In this document: piece by piece, positions 11,880-21,373 of the stretch | Numbering within the stretch: the first letter of the stretch is position 1 | Layout: every line of letters starts with the position of its first letter | Assembly: GCF_038396675.1 (NCBI RefSeq) | Contig: NC_088929.1 | Location: forward strand, 33,681,001-33,745,000 | Direction: 5' to 3' | From: Hydra vulgaris | Taxonomy: Eukaryota; Cnidaria; Hydrozoa; Anthoathecata; Hydridae | Length of the DNA stretch: 64,000 nt | The notes under the pieces: generated by a model | Told to the model about the DNA's origin: nothing | The model's input: only the letters and a program-made list of their open reading frames with translations | Databases searched by the model: none | Program-made: the position numbers and the translations under genes

Positions 11880-12297
11880 CAGTGTCGAGCTAGGTTTTCT
11901 GGCGCCCAGGGCAACGCTGAAAATTGGCGCCTCCCTCCTGAAACAGACATGCGAACTAAAAAAAAATGTCGTGGGGGAGACTTTTAGCGATAAGGCCCTG
12001 AAGGGGCTGTATATGGAGGTCCTGCTAGGGAGAAGGGCGGCTTAAGACCCCCTCCCTTTCCCAGCTAGGGTCTGGGGTAGCGCTGTAAGTTTCCCCAGCA
12101 AGGTCTGGGGTGGAGCCCACATCTGACAACGGTTTTCCAACATATTATACACCTAAAATTATGCTAAAGTACCTCATTTTCAATAATATTTAGACTGATT
12201 TGCATTAACAAATTCAGCCCAAAGCCCCTTTTTGGCGCCCCCCTAGAGAAGCGCCAGGGGTGACTGCCCCACAAGCCCAACCTTTTCTATGCCTGTG
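11880..12297. mobile_element. Non-autonomous hAT-like element, GC-rich
   Basis: Ends CAGTGTCGAG (left) and the complement of CACAGGCATAG (right). Flanking octamers TTTAGATA (11872-11879) and TCTAGATA (12298-12305) match at 7 of 8 bases, as expected for an aged hAT 8-bp target duplication. The 418-bp body is clearly richer in G/C than the host transposon, with motifs GGCGCCC and GGTCTGGGGT repeated, and no ORF. It lies inside the 9151-13081 transposon, so it is younger than that insertion. Confidence 0.65.
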
Positions 12298-12436
12298 TCT
12301 AGATATTTGTAAAAGAATTTATTCAATTTCATTTCATTTGTTAAAAAATTAAAAAAAGGGAAAAATTCTTCGATTATTCAAGCGCGATGCGCTAGCTCCA
12401 GACAGAATTTTTTTTTTTTTGCATTATCCTTAGGTA

Positions 12437-13010
12437 GGGGAGAGTGGGGTATTGGCGAACACCTAAGCGGGAATGCGAATTAAACACACCAGTTATACAA
12501 AATTGATCATATTTATTGCTTATCAATTAGTTTAACTACTCAGTTACAAACCCTCAAAAGGAATTTTTAAAAATCTTATTATAAAATAAAAATTTATGCC
12601 AGAAATAAAACCGTTGGTGTTCGGAATTACCCTGCCTACGTGGGGTAATTCCGAACACATTGGGGGGCAATCACAAGCACTGTTGTGTAATAGCGAATAA
12701 AAAGCTAATTGTAATAACTAAGTCTAAAAACTATATTATGCAACAAAAACAAAAAAAAGGAGTGACTTTATTTCCATAGAAGCTACAACAGAGTGTTACT
12801 CAAGAAAAAAGTTGCATAAAATTATCAGAAAAATTTAAAATCAAATTATAGTGAACAACATCCGCAGCTTCATTACACTACTGCACGTCTGGAACTGAGC
12901 ATAGGATCCCTTCTCAGCAGGTAAAAAAAAATTGTCGAATTTATTTTTTTACAATGCTGTTTTGACCATGTTCGGAGTTACCCCGCGTTCGCCATTACCC
13001 CACTCTCCCC
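12437..13010. mobile_element. MITE with GGGGAGAGTGGGGTA ends, TA duplication
   Basis: Starts GGGGAGAGTGGGGTATTGGC and ends with its inverted form (GCCATTACCCCACTCTCCCC), flanked by TA on both sides (12435-12436, 13011-13012). 574 bp, no coding capacity. A second inverted pair sits inside, TGTTCGGAATTACCC facing GGGGTAATTCCGAACA around 12617-12658, so the element is built from repeated copies of its own terminal motif. It interrupts the right terminal repeat of the 9151-13081 transposon. Confidence 0.8.
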
Positions 13011-13081
13011 TACCCTAAAGACAAGTTTTTTGCGGTATAGCGAGTCAAAAATCAGAAAAAAAAAATATTCGGCCCACCCTA

Positions 13082-13240
13082 ATATATAGACATAGACGTA
13101 ATTATAGAAAGACATAGACGTAAATATATGTAGACATAGATGTAAATATATATATACATAGACGTAAATATATATAGACATAGACGTAAATATATATAGA
13201 CATAGACATAAAAATATATATAGACGCAGACATAGACGGA
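13082..13240. repeat. Minisatellite, unit about 20-24 bp
   Basis: Six or so copies of AGACATAGACGTAAATATAT with small changes in length. The same unit appears degenerately at the left side of the neighbouring transposon (9061-9150). Confidence 0.75.
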
Positions 13241-13299
13241 AAAAAACACATACTGAAACTTTTTAGTCCCTGTGTAATAAGCAACAGGGTTTACTAAAT

Positions 13300-14115
13300 A
13301 TGGCAGTTACATTAATGAAAATAAAAAAGCTTATAAAGGAAATGTTTGATGAATTTTAAAAAAGAACCGAGGTGATGATGAAAAAGATATAATTGACAAT
13401 AGTCAAAAAATCAAGTCGATTGAATCTGAGATAACGGAAATAATGGAAAGTTTAAACTTTCACGAAGAACTTATTGATAAAAAAATAAAAAATAATCTTG
13501 TTTCTTATGACAAAGAGAAAAATTTTCGCAACGGAATCAATAAAGGCAACAATGAATATATGGATATAAAGAAAAAGTTAAATGGAATAAAGGAAACAGA
13601 AAATGAAAACTGGAATGTAAGTGAAATTGAGGTTAAAAATTTTTTGAAGAGTATTTAGGTTTAAAGGATATAAAAATTGAACGAGCGCAACGGACTCGAT
13701 TTAGGGATAAAAAAGAAACTTAGAACAAAACTTTTACCTAGGACAAACCTAGGACAAAACTTTTTAAAACTTTTGGATTATAAAGACAAAGTTGAAATCT
13801 TGAAAAAATCTGTTATGTTAAAAGGTAAAAATATATATATTAATGAGGGCTTTTGTGCTGAAACAAATAAAAAAAGAAAAACTTTAAGAGAAGAAATGAA
13901 AGTCGCCCGACAATCTGGTAAATTTGCTTTCATCACTATGATACTTTGGTCATTCGCGATTGGAAAGCAAGAGAGATCAATTATGCTGGAGACGTTAAAA
14001 CAATTCATGGATATAAATAAGAATTTTAATATCATTTTATGTTTGAATATTTCAATGTTTAAAATGATTTTTTATTTATTTCTTAGTTCTCAATTTTTTA
14101 TTTTTTATTTGTAAT
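13300..14115 (+). pseudogene. LINE 2 ORF1 protein (nucleic-acid-binding), broken
   Basis: The ATG at 13300 starts MAVTLMKIKKLIKEMFDEF, followed after a stop near 13358 by a Glu/Lys-rich, probable coiled-coil segment (13370-13560), then WNVSEIEVKNFLKSI, YKDKVEILKKSVMLKGKNIY, RKTLREEMKVARQSGKFAFI, i.e. the RRM-like and C-terminal domain of LINE ORF1 proteins. At least two stops or shifts (near 13358 and 13656) split it. Such proteins coat the LINE RNA; here the copy is inactive. Confidence 0.65.
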
Positions 14116-16046
14116 AACTATCTAAATGATCATGAATGCTTTAAACGACAAAGGTTTTCAAAACGGATGTTTGATCCCTTCCATAATAACTTTTTAAATA
14201 GTTTTTCTGATGAGAATCTAAATATCTTTCATGAAACTCAAATGAATATACTGAATTCACCATATATTGATCCTTATGATTTCAATACATGGTTTTAATT
14301 CAATTTCTATATTGCACATTAATATACGAAGCATGCAGCATAATTTTGATAAGCTTAAGAAATTTTTAAATATCTTAAAATACATATTTGCTGTCATAGC
14401 TATTTCAGAAACTTGCATGAGTCAGAAACTTTAATTGAATCTAATTCAAATTTCATCTTACCAAATTACCGCGTAATTTGTCAAACACGAGGAAGAGGTA
14501 AAAAAGGCGGAGGTCTTTGTTTCTACATTTCTGAGAAACTTACATATAAAATTAAAAAAGCAATTATGCCTAACCAAAAATGATTTTGAGTGTTTAACAA
14601 TAGAAATCATTAGAGAAAAAGCTAAAAACATTGTCATTGTGTGCGTATTCCGTCCACCGAGTGGTATAGTCAAACCTTTAGAAGATTTTATAAGAAGTAT
14701 AATAGTTAATAATAATAATAATAAAAAACTATGCATTATCGGGAATATAAATTTAAATTCACTAACTCATGAAAAAAATACAAAATCATTTTTTGATATG
14801 TTTTTTAAATATAATAATACCCACTTATTAACAAACCGAGTAGAATAACTAAAAGTGCAGCAACTGCAATTTATAACATTCTTTTTAAACCACTTTTTAG
14901 AAACGCCATTTGAAACAGGAATATTTGAAACAGACATAAGTGACCACTTTCCAAAAACAATTAATTTAAAAAATCGCAATCTATCAACGTTAAATAACAA
15001 TAACTTCTCGAAAACACTATACGAAGAGAAATGGAAAGAAGTCTATTTATGTAAAAATACTAACAAAGCATACAATGCCTTTTTCAACAAATTTTTAAAT
15101 ATTTATAATGAAACGTTTCCTTGTGAAATAATAAAAACAAGAACAAAAACACTAACTAACCCTTGGATGAACTCTAGTAAAATGTTCAAGAAAAAAACAA
15201 AAACTCTATTAGAAATTTCTCAAAAATAGAAATATTGAAAACGAAAGCAATTATAAAACTATAAATATTTTTACTAAAACTTACTTAAAAATGAAAAAAA
15301 AAAATTGTACAATAAAAAATTTACTGCATGTAAATTTGACATAAAAAAAACATGGAGCCTAATTAATAACCTAATGGGTCGTAAAAAAGTAGTTCATTTC
15401 TTCCTCTCAATATTACTATTAATGGTAATAATATTCACTGCCCAACACCAATCTCAAAAGAGTTTAACAATTACTTTACTAAAGTTGGTATAAATTTAGC
15501 TAATAAAATTGTACCTCCCATTGATTCATTCAAAACCTATTTAAATTCTGCCAATAGTAATTTATTATATGACCGTAAATAAACGTTAAAAGAAATTGAG
15601 GAGGCTTTCTCATCTTTAAAAATAAACAAATCGCCGGGTTTTGATGGAATATCCAGCAATATAGTTATTTTAAGTAACATATAATCAAACCACTGTTTCA
15701 TATTATTAAAATTTCAATAAATGAAGGTGTATTTCCTGAAACATTAAATGTAGCTAAAGTGTACCCAATCTATAAAGGCAATAATAGTTCTGATATCTCG
15801 AATTATAGACCTATATCCTTATTATCTGTGTTTTCCAAAATATTCCAACGCGTTATGTGTAACAGAATTTTCGTCCATTTCACAAAAAACAATCTCTTTT
15901 ACTCTAAACATTTTGGATTTCAAAATAATATTTTAACGGAGCATGCCATTATTGAATTAGTTGACCAAATAATCAACGGTTTTGAAAAAAATAAGTTTAC
16001 ACTAGGAATTTTTAAAGATCAGTCCTAAGCATTTGACACAGTAGAC

Positions 16047-16101
16047 CACTCTATACTCTTAGAAATAAAAAAATTATTATTTTTTCTAAGAGTATAGAGT
16101 G
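16047..16101. repeat. Perfect foldback inside LINE 2 reverse transcriptase
   Basis: CACTCTATACTCTTAGAAA is followed after 16 bp of A/T by its exact inverted copy ending at 16101. The right arm stands where LINE-coding sequence would be expected (between the VDHSIL motif and QYVINPDSGT). This is an inverted duplication created after insertion or during reverse transcription, not a normal family feature. Confidence 0.75.
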
Positions 16102-16654
16102 AAAAACAATATGTGATAAATCCGGATTCTGGTACATTAATTATTCTGTGTGGAGTACCACAAGGTTCAATTCTCGGCCCTCTCCTTTTTTTAATATGTA
16201 TAAACAACTTCTGTAATGTATCTGCAAATTTAAATTCAATTATTTATGCTGATGACACTAATTTGTTTATGTCCAATACTGATATTAATTAGCTATATGG
16301 TGAAATGAATATTGAGCTGCTAAAAGTAAATAAATGGTTCAGAGCGAATAAACTCTCAACAAATGTAGACATAACTCAATATACATTATTTTTTTTTTAA
16401 ATGCTGGAAGAAAACCTGCTACTTAAGTTACCATTTCTTTCTATAAATAGTAAACAAATTAAAAAACAAAAATGTTTAAAGTACCTAGGAGTCTATGTAG
16501 ATGAAAACTTATCTTGGCTTTCCCACATAAAATAAATTGAATCAAAAATTAAAAAAACTATTGGTATAATGTATGTATGTACTTTAATTAATACTCAAAG
16601 TCTTAGATTAATATACTTCAGTCTAATTCATAGCTATATCCATTATAGTAACAT

Positions 16655-16660
16655 TGCGTG
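16655..16660. repeat. Left target duplication of the Polinton (TGCGTG)
   Basis: Matches 34991-34996 exactly and lies in LINE 2 coding sequence. With one copy removed, LINE 2 reads through the junction. Confidence 0.9.
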
Positions 16661-16951
16661 AGTAGTATATAATGCGGGTTCTGGCACATTTTGATTTCGA
16701 CCATTTTAGTAACCACATTTTTTTCATATTATTTCAGGTTCATTTCAAACTGTATTTTATAAATTTTTGATAAAATTCAATTTTTTTTCTTATCGATTTG
16801 ATCGTTTTTTTATTTCTGGGTCAATTCAATCTAAAAAAATTTGATCGCGATCAAATTTTTTATAAAATTTGTCTATTTTATAAAAAATATTATTCTATAT
16901 TATAATTTTCTCAATTTTTTATTATCTATCCAAGAGTTAAACGATTCAGGA
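16661..16951 (+). repeat. Left terminal inverted repeat of the Polinton
   Basis: 291 bp, inverse of 34699-34990; the only difference I find is one T in a run of 8 versus 9. It contains a 28-bp perfect palindrome centred on TTGATCGCGATCAA at 16834-16861. Its inner end is a copy of the last codons of the integrase gene (see 34699-34990). The SSB-like gene stops three bases inside it. Confidence 0.95.
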
Positions 16952-16953
16952 CT

Positions 16954-17685
16954 TTACATATTTTCTTCATCTGACTCATTTCCTAAATCTAAATCTGTCA
17001 TAATACTTGTAAAATTAGAAATCTTTTTTAGAATAGCTACTTCTGTTAATTTAATTTGTATTGATTCAATCATTGAACCGATAAAAATACCATCAATTTT
17101 TAAGCATCCAACGACATTACATCTTTGATTTATATAATCATGACCTGAAGTTTCAACAAGGGATTTATTATTTTTACGATAAAATAGTGAAGTTATTCTT
17201 AAATCTTTTTTCTTTTCTGTAAATAACTTTCCATATATTACTGGAGGTGCATTTAGTTTATCTGTATTATATCTTAAAATTTTTAAATTTGAAATATTAA
17301 CTTTAGATTTCCGTCCACCTTTTTTTATTTCATCTTTATACTTTTCAATTTGTTCTCTACAAAATTCTTCAATAGCTTCAATCATTTCAATAAATTTTTG
17401 TTGTTTTTCAGTTTTACCTTCTTTTTCATCAAAGCATACTAAAGAAAGTGAATAGCCATTAAGTTCATTCGTTTTCATATCTTTATTTTCGCAAACACCA
17501 TATGAAAATAAAGGTAATGTTTTTATTAAAACGGGTCCCTCATTTCCATTAGTATATCTAAATGCAAGATTTAATTTTTGATATGGAACGGGTTTGTCAG
17601 CTTTAAATACTTTTTTTACAAATAAATTTTCAATGTTAAATTTTTCAGGAGTTATAAATATTTCATTTGCATTTTTCATTTCCAT
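16954..17685 (-). CDS. Polinton protein of 243 aa, possible ssDNA-binding relative
   Basis: Intact ORF, MEMKNANEIFITPEKF..., ending acidic (NESDEENM). The pattern of a central YGVCENKD region, a hydrophobic strand GYSLSLVCF, a helix-rich segment KFIEMIEAIEEFCREQIEKY and later APPVIYGKL recalls proteins of large DNA viruses and Polintons that are proposed single-stranded-DNA-binding proteins. I base this on pattern only, so the function is tentative. The start has a TATATAAA box directly before the ATG. An alternative is a virion protein of unknown role. Confidence 0.5.
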   Translation of the reverse strand: MEMKNANEIFITPEKFNIENLFVKKVFKADKPVPYQKLNLAFRYTNGNEGPVLIKTLPLFSYGVCENKDMKTNELNGYSLSLVCFDEKEGKTEKQQKFIEMIEAIEEFCREQIEKYKDEIKKGGRKSKVNISNLKILRYNTDKLNAPPVIYGKLFTEKKKDLRITSLFYRKNNKSLVETSGHDYINQRCNVVGCLKIDGIFIGSMIESIQIKLTEVAILKKISNFTSIMTDLDLGNESDEENM

Positions 17686-17807
17686 TTTATATACGCAAGA
17701 AAATTATTTATATCATTTTTCAAAAAAAAAAATATTTTTTTGTTTAAGAGAACTTAACTGTAATAGTAAGCTACACCAATGACATGAAAACGTCCAGATT
17801 GATCAAC

Positions 17808-19057
17808 TTATGCATCACCGGAGTTTAATGTAACTACTAATCTTCTTCCAGCTCCAACAGCAGGCATTGAATCTTTAAAATGTCTATAAAATGAGATAGT
17901 AGTTGTAGATACAATTGAAGGTGTTGGAGCACCATTACTGTCTATTTGAGCTAATAGTCCAGATTCTTCATTATTAAATGAATAAAGATTAGCACCATTC
18001 CATGAGGTGAGATAAAAATCTTCTAATCCAGATGACATGAATATACAATGACTATCACTAGACTGATTATTTTCATCTACATATCCACTAGATATTGAAT
18101 AATTACCATAGTTGTATGGAGTCCAAGGGGTTATAGCACGGTTAGCATGTTTAGGAGGAATGTTACCATCATACATTCGTACTCTTGATTCCCACCAACT
18201 TCCAGATAGGCCAATAACATGCATTCTAATATATTTTAAATAAACCCCATTACCCTTTCCTGCAGTATCTAACAATATATATTCAGTACCATAAGATGTA
18301 TTCATATATCTAAATACAACAGATCGTAAAGTAAGATCTGAGATGTAAGGTGGTAATGCTGGATTTCTAGAAACAAAAGGTTGTATCCAATACTCAACAT
18401 TAACTCCATTTTTAAAGTTTGTTTAAATGGCATATCAAATGTAAAATATCCTCCAAATTGAGTAGGAGTATGCATATTACATCCTTGCAAAGAGTTAGCA
18501 TAATATGATCCACCAAGTGGAGAACACAAAAAATCACAGGCTAGACCAATAGTATCCATTCCAGTTCTATCTGTAGTATGAATTAAATTTCCTATGCTAA
18601 GTACATCATCTGCATATATTTTAAGAAATACGTTACCTGCAACACTTGGTCCTGTAGTAACTGTTTTATTTAATGCTAACCATAGTTTTCTTAGGATACC
18701 ACTATTATTGTTATTAAATGATAAAGTAAATACATCTGTTCCCTTATCACCTGTACTTGGTGGAAGAGTTTGTATTTTCATTCCAAGTCATGTTAAACCT
18801 GAATCAGGCACTATTTTTAAAATGTGAGAAGAAGGTACTATACGATCGACGTAATCTTTTGAAGTAACATCATTTGGATTTGTAGGACTTGGTAGATTTT
18901 CTATTGTGCTACCATTCATATCAAGTTTATCAGTCATGTTATTCAATCCATCTCTTCTAAGAAATGTGCTATTAGCTTGAGACATTGTTAATCCTTCAAC
19001 TACTGTTTGTGAATTTGAATTTGAATTTGTTGTTCTTCCGAATATATCAACAGGCAT
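17808..19057 (-). pseudogene. Polinton fibre-like protein, broken
   Basis: The N-terminal part (from 19057) reads MPVDIFGRTTNSNSN, then FLRRDGLNNMTDKLDMNGS and VTSKDYVDRIVP, a layout seen in trimeric tail-fibre or spike proteins of viruses, where repeats of D-M-N-G-x-x-I/x-N-L precede a knob. Downstream segments are rich in beta-strand-like, aromatic and Gly/Ser residues, as in a receptor-binding knob. The region looks broken about twice. The start has a TATATATAAA box. It lies next to the protease, and a host-attachment role is inferred. Confidence 0.5.
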
Positions 19058-19069
19058 TTTTTATATATA

Positions 19070-19497
19070 AGATTTTTTTGATTTAATTTATTAATAATAT
19101 CTTGAAAATCAACTCCTTCATCTAGTTTTTTTAAAACGTAAAGACACAAGTGTCCACAGAATGAAGTGTCTCCAAATTGAACTCTTTCACTATTATAATA
19201 GACATTATTTTTAAAATAATCGACAAGTTCAACAGGTGGAGGTTGTGCATAAGAGTCGAAGACATACTTTTTGTCATTGACTTTATACCAACAGATCCAA
19301 TGAAACCCATCTGTATTTGAATCTCCTGTATTTACTATTCCACATTCTTTTTTATTCATTTTCTTTGGTAGTTGATCTCTTACAAATACACCTCTAAAAT
19401 TTTTTATTTTTAGTTTTTTTGCTGCTTTTTCTAATTGAAAATTTGTAAGTGGTACATTAGGTAGAACTATTCCTTCAACATTTATAAATTTGTTCAT
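19070..19497 (-). CDS. PRO: Polinton adenain-like cysteine protease
   Basis: Ulp1/adenovirus-protease fold: GFHWICWYKV (catalytic His at HW), YVFDSYAQPPP (Asp), ERVQFGDTSFCGHLCLYVL (Gln and catalytic Cys in FCGH). I place the start at the ATG at 19497 (MNKFINVEGIV) because the TATATAAA box lies immediately before it, rather than at the longer in-frame ATG at 19527. The frame is open through ...FQDIINKLNQKN and ends near 19000 in an A/T-rich tail that overlaps the fibre gene start. The enzyme matures virion proteins; Gly-Gly sites in the 201-aa and 150-aa proteins nearby are plausible substrates. Confidence 0.85.
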
Positions 19498-19523
19498 TTT
19501 ATATATGAAAAAGGATTTTTTTT

Positions 19524-19787
19524 TCATATATAGATTTCAACTAAGTTATAGTATCCTTTATGCGGATCATATTTATCAATTTTTTGGCTGTAGATGATAT
19601 TAAATTCGACATTGTCAATACATTTTGCATGGTAAAATTTGTAATATTTTTTTATTGCGTTTATGAGATCATTTGTTCTATTTTTAAGTGTCATTTTATC
19701 AGCATATTTTGTTAAAACTGTTATTTTACCTTTTTTTCTATTCAATAAAGTTTTTAATTTATATTTTCTTTTCATCTGCATTTTCAT
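19524..19787 (-). CDS. Small basic Polinton protein, 87 aa, unknown
   Basis: MKMQMKRKYKLKTLLNRKKGK..., strongly basic in its first 25 residues and then mixed. The ATG directly follows a TATATAAA box. A basic N terminus would fit a DNA-binding core protein of the virion, but no family is recognised. Confidence 0.5.
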   Translation of the reverse strand: MKMQMKRKYKLKTLLNRKKGKITVLTKYADKMTLKNRTNDLINAIKKYYKFYHAKCIDNVEFNIIYSQKIDKYDPHKGYYNLVEIYI

Positions 19788-19879
19788 TTTATATAAAGAA
19801 AAAATTTTTTTTTTATTGTAAGTTATAATTTTTTTGTAATTTATTTTATAATTTTTTTGTAATTTATAACTTTATTTAC

Positions 19880-19991
19880 TTAATTTTATTATACTATTAC
19901 AATAATTTTAAATTGAATTAAAATTGTTCATGTCTTCAATACAAGTGCCAGTTTCATAATCGTTAATACATTTCCTTTTAAAATTATCCAT
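19880..19991 (-). pseudogene. Degenerate second copy of a small Polinton gene
   Basis: On the minus strand the segment resembles the end of the 81-aa gene at 21111-21356: both contain a D-x-F-NSI motif followed by NYCN and a terminal IKLSK, and the DNA match extends over about 70 bp. It looks like the remnant of a tandem or dispersed gene duplication inside the element. Confidence 0.5.
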
Positions 19992-20026
19992 TTATTTTAA
20001 AAGGATACTTTTTTTATTTTAATCAA

Positions 20027-21096
20027 AATGTTGGGGTAAAATTCCATCCTAAAATACTAAATAAATGTGAACATTTTTCATCGTGAAATTTTTTCCTTTC
20101 AATTGTTTTTAATACTGAAAAATCTTCAAGTTTACAATTATGCCCTCAATTTTTCAGTAATTGAAATAAAATATATTGCACATTCATAAAGTTTTTTCTT
20201 TTAATTTCTTTAGGTTTATCTTTACCGTAAATTGAATCATATAAAGATGACAATTCTTTAAAATCTTTTAATAGTTGTTCTTCTAAATATCCAATATCAT
20301 CAATCCTTTTTCCATGTAATACATAAAAAATATAATTAGCATTTTCATAATGATTAGTATACCCTAATTGTTTTAAAAAAATAATAATATGCTCTTTTGT
20401 AATTTTTGAATATTTAACATTTTTAATTTTAGAGTCAACTAAAAGATTATATGCTTTAAATTTTTTTTTTAAATTTGTAAATACTTCTTTTGAAATTTTA
20501 CAATTTTGTTTTCCATTGTATTGTTTAATACATTCTTGAAAATGAATTATTCTTGAATATGTAAATTTAGTTGCAACATTACTTCTTTCGTAATCCCTAT
20601 AAGTTGTATCGTTTTCAAGTATATCTTGTTGAGATGAGCATACAATGCAAAATTTTTTATTACTATCATCAATTTCAAATTTTAAATAATCCTCATTTTG
20701 ACATTGATTACATTTTATAACCTGTTCAATAATTGGATTAATATTCAAGTCTGCCCATTTACGTAAAAAAATAACTTCATTTGCAAATTTTAAATACTCT
20801 TCTTGAAGTTTTGCCTTTTCAACGTTAAATTTTTCCTTTTCATGGAATGGAATTGCTGTTTGTAAGATCTCATTAAATTTTTCAATAATACAATTGGTTT
20901 TAGTTATAAATGATTGTTTTTCAAGTATTTTGTTTTCAAGGTCCTCTTTTTTATCTAAGAGGGTTTTAACACCTTCAACTGAAAATAAATTTTTATCTTT
21001 TAAATGAAAATTTAAAATGTTTAAATATTCTTCAAACTCTTTATTATCTTTGTAAAATTGTGTTATTATTTTGTTATTTAATAAAACAATACTCAT
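20027..21096 (-). pseudogene. VLTF3-like late transcription factor relative, broken
   Basis: A long coiled-coil N terminus (about residues 40-110) precedes a zinc ribbon CNQCQNEDYL...KKFCIVCSSQ, then YSRIIHFQECIKQYNGKQNC, NYIFYVLHGKRIDDI, NFMNVQYILFQLLK and, near the low-coordinate end, KTIERKKFHDEKC and LGWNFTP. This series of motifs (Zn ribbon, Y-x-R-x-x-HF-x-E-x-x-x-Q-x-x-G-K, N-x-x-Y-x-L-x-x-LL, HD, L-x-W-x-F) is that of poxvirus/NCLDV VLTF3 proteins. It appears broken about once. No TATATAAA box precedes the ATG, unlike its neighbours, which would suit expression at another stage. Confidence 0.7.
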
Positions 21097-21110
21097 GTTT
21101 TATTAAATTT

Positions 21111-21356
21111 TCATTTACTTAACTTTATTATATTTATGACATTATTACAATAATTTTCAATTGAATTAAATTCGTCAATGTTTTCGATGCATAAGACGTC
21201 AATAGCTAAATCGTCTTCAACATAGTCATTCTCGTATAAATTTTTTGCTTCTTCTATTGCTTCTTCTAATAAATCTATATCAGAATTATTAATAGCTATT
21301 ACAATTTTATTATTATTACATATAGATTTGATTTTTAGTTCACGTGAAGTTTTCAT
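21111..21356 (-). CDS. Small acidic Polinton protein, 81 aa, unknown
   Basis: MKTSRELKIKSICNNNKIVIAINNSDIDLLEEAIEEAKNLY...; acidic, predicted mostly helical. 15 bp separate it from the VLTF3-like gene, and a degenerate relative lies at 19880-19991. ACATAAA precedes the ATG, a weak form of the common box. Not recognised. Confidence 0.5.
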   Translation of the reverse strand: MKTSRELKIKSICNNNKIVIAINNSDIDLLEEAIEEAKNLYENDYVEDDLAIDVLCIENIDEFNSIENYCNNVINIIKLSK

Positions 21357-21373
21357 TTTATGTAGAAATAAAA

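Larger units (their letters stand above)
9151..13081 (+). mobile_element. DNA transposon of uncertain superfamily with long inverted ends
   Basis: The left end TACGGTGAGCAGAAAATTT... and right end ...TTCGGCCCACCCTA are inverted repeats. Further inside they share GATTCGCTATACCGCGG/GCGGTATAGCGAGTC, a T-run with GCATT, and the block GGAGCTAGCGCATCG (left about 9287) facing CGATGCGCTAGCTCC (right about 12384), so each arm is about 150 bp once the inserted MITE is ignored. Flanks are A/T repeats, so the target duplication is unclear. The plus strand carries a decayed transposase. Two smaller elements (11880-12297 and 12437-13010) were inserted later. TAC/GGGTG ends suggest comparison with IS3EU-type elements, but I cannot assign the superfamily with confidence. 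Confidence 0.7.
13300..16660 (+). mobile_element. LINE 2 (left part), split by the Polinton
   Basis: Plus-strand two-ORF LINE: ORF1 13300-14115 (coiled coil and RRM-like region), ORF2 from about 14290 with APE endonuclease and reverse transcriptase. It stops at 16660 in the codons for HYSNIA and resumes at 34997 with WASTKPSKLKKTF, the usual continuation of this family, after the 18.3-kb Polinton. The 6 bp TGCGTG are present on both sides. Several stops and frame changes show that the LINE had its own decay. Confidence 0.85.
14290..16660 (+). pseudogene. LINE 2 ORF2: APE endonuclease and reverse transcriptase, broken
   Basis: Endonuclease pieces: ISILHINIRSMQHNFDKLK (about 14300), VFRPPSGIVKPLEDFI (about 14647), then the target-site region to about 15230. 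Reverse transcriptase: INKSPGFDGISSNIV (about 15627), NYRPISLLSVFSKIFQRVM (about 15801), HFGFQNNILTEHAIIEL, GVPQGSILGPLLFLICI (about 16152), IYADDTNLFMS (about 16243), KYLGVYVDENLSW (about 16480). An inverted duplication replaces part of the domain at 16047-16101. The frame is broken many times. Confidence 0.75.
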
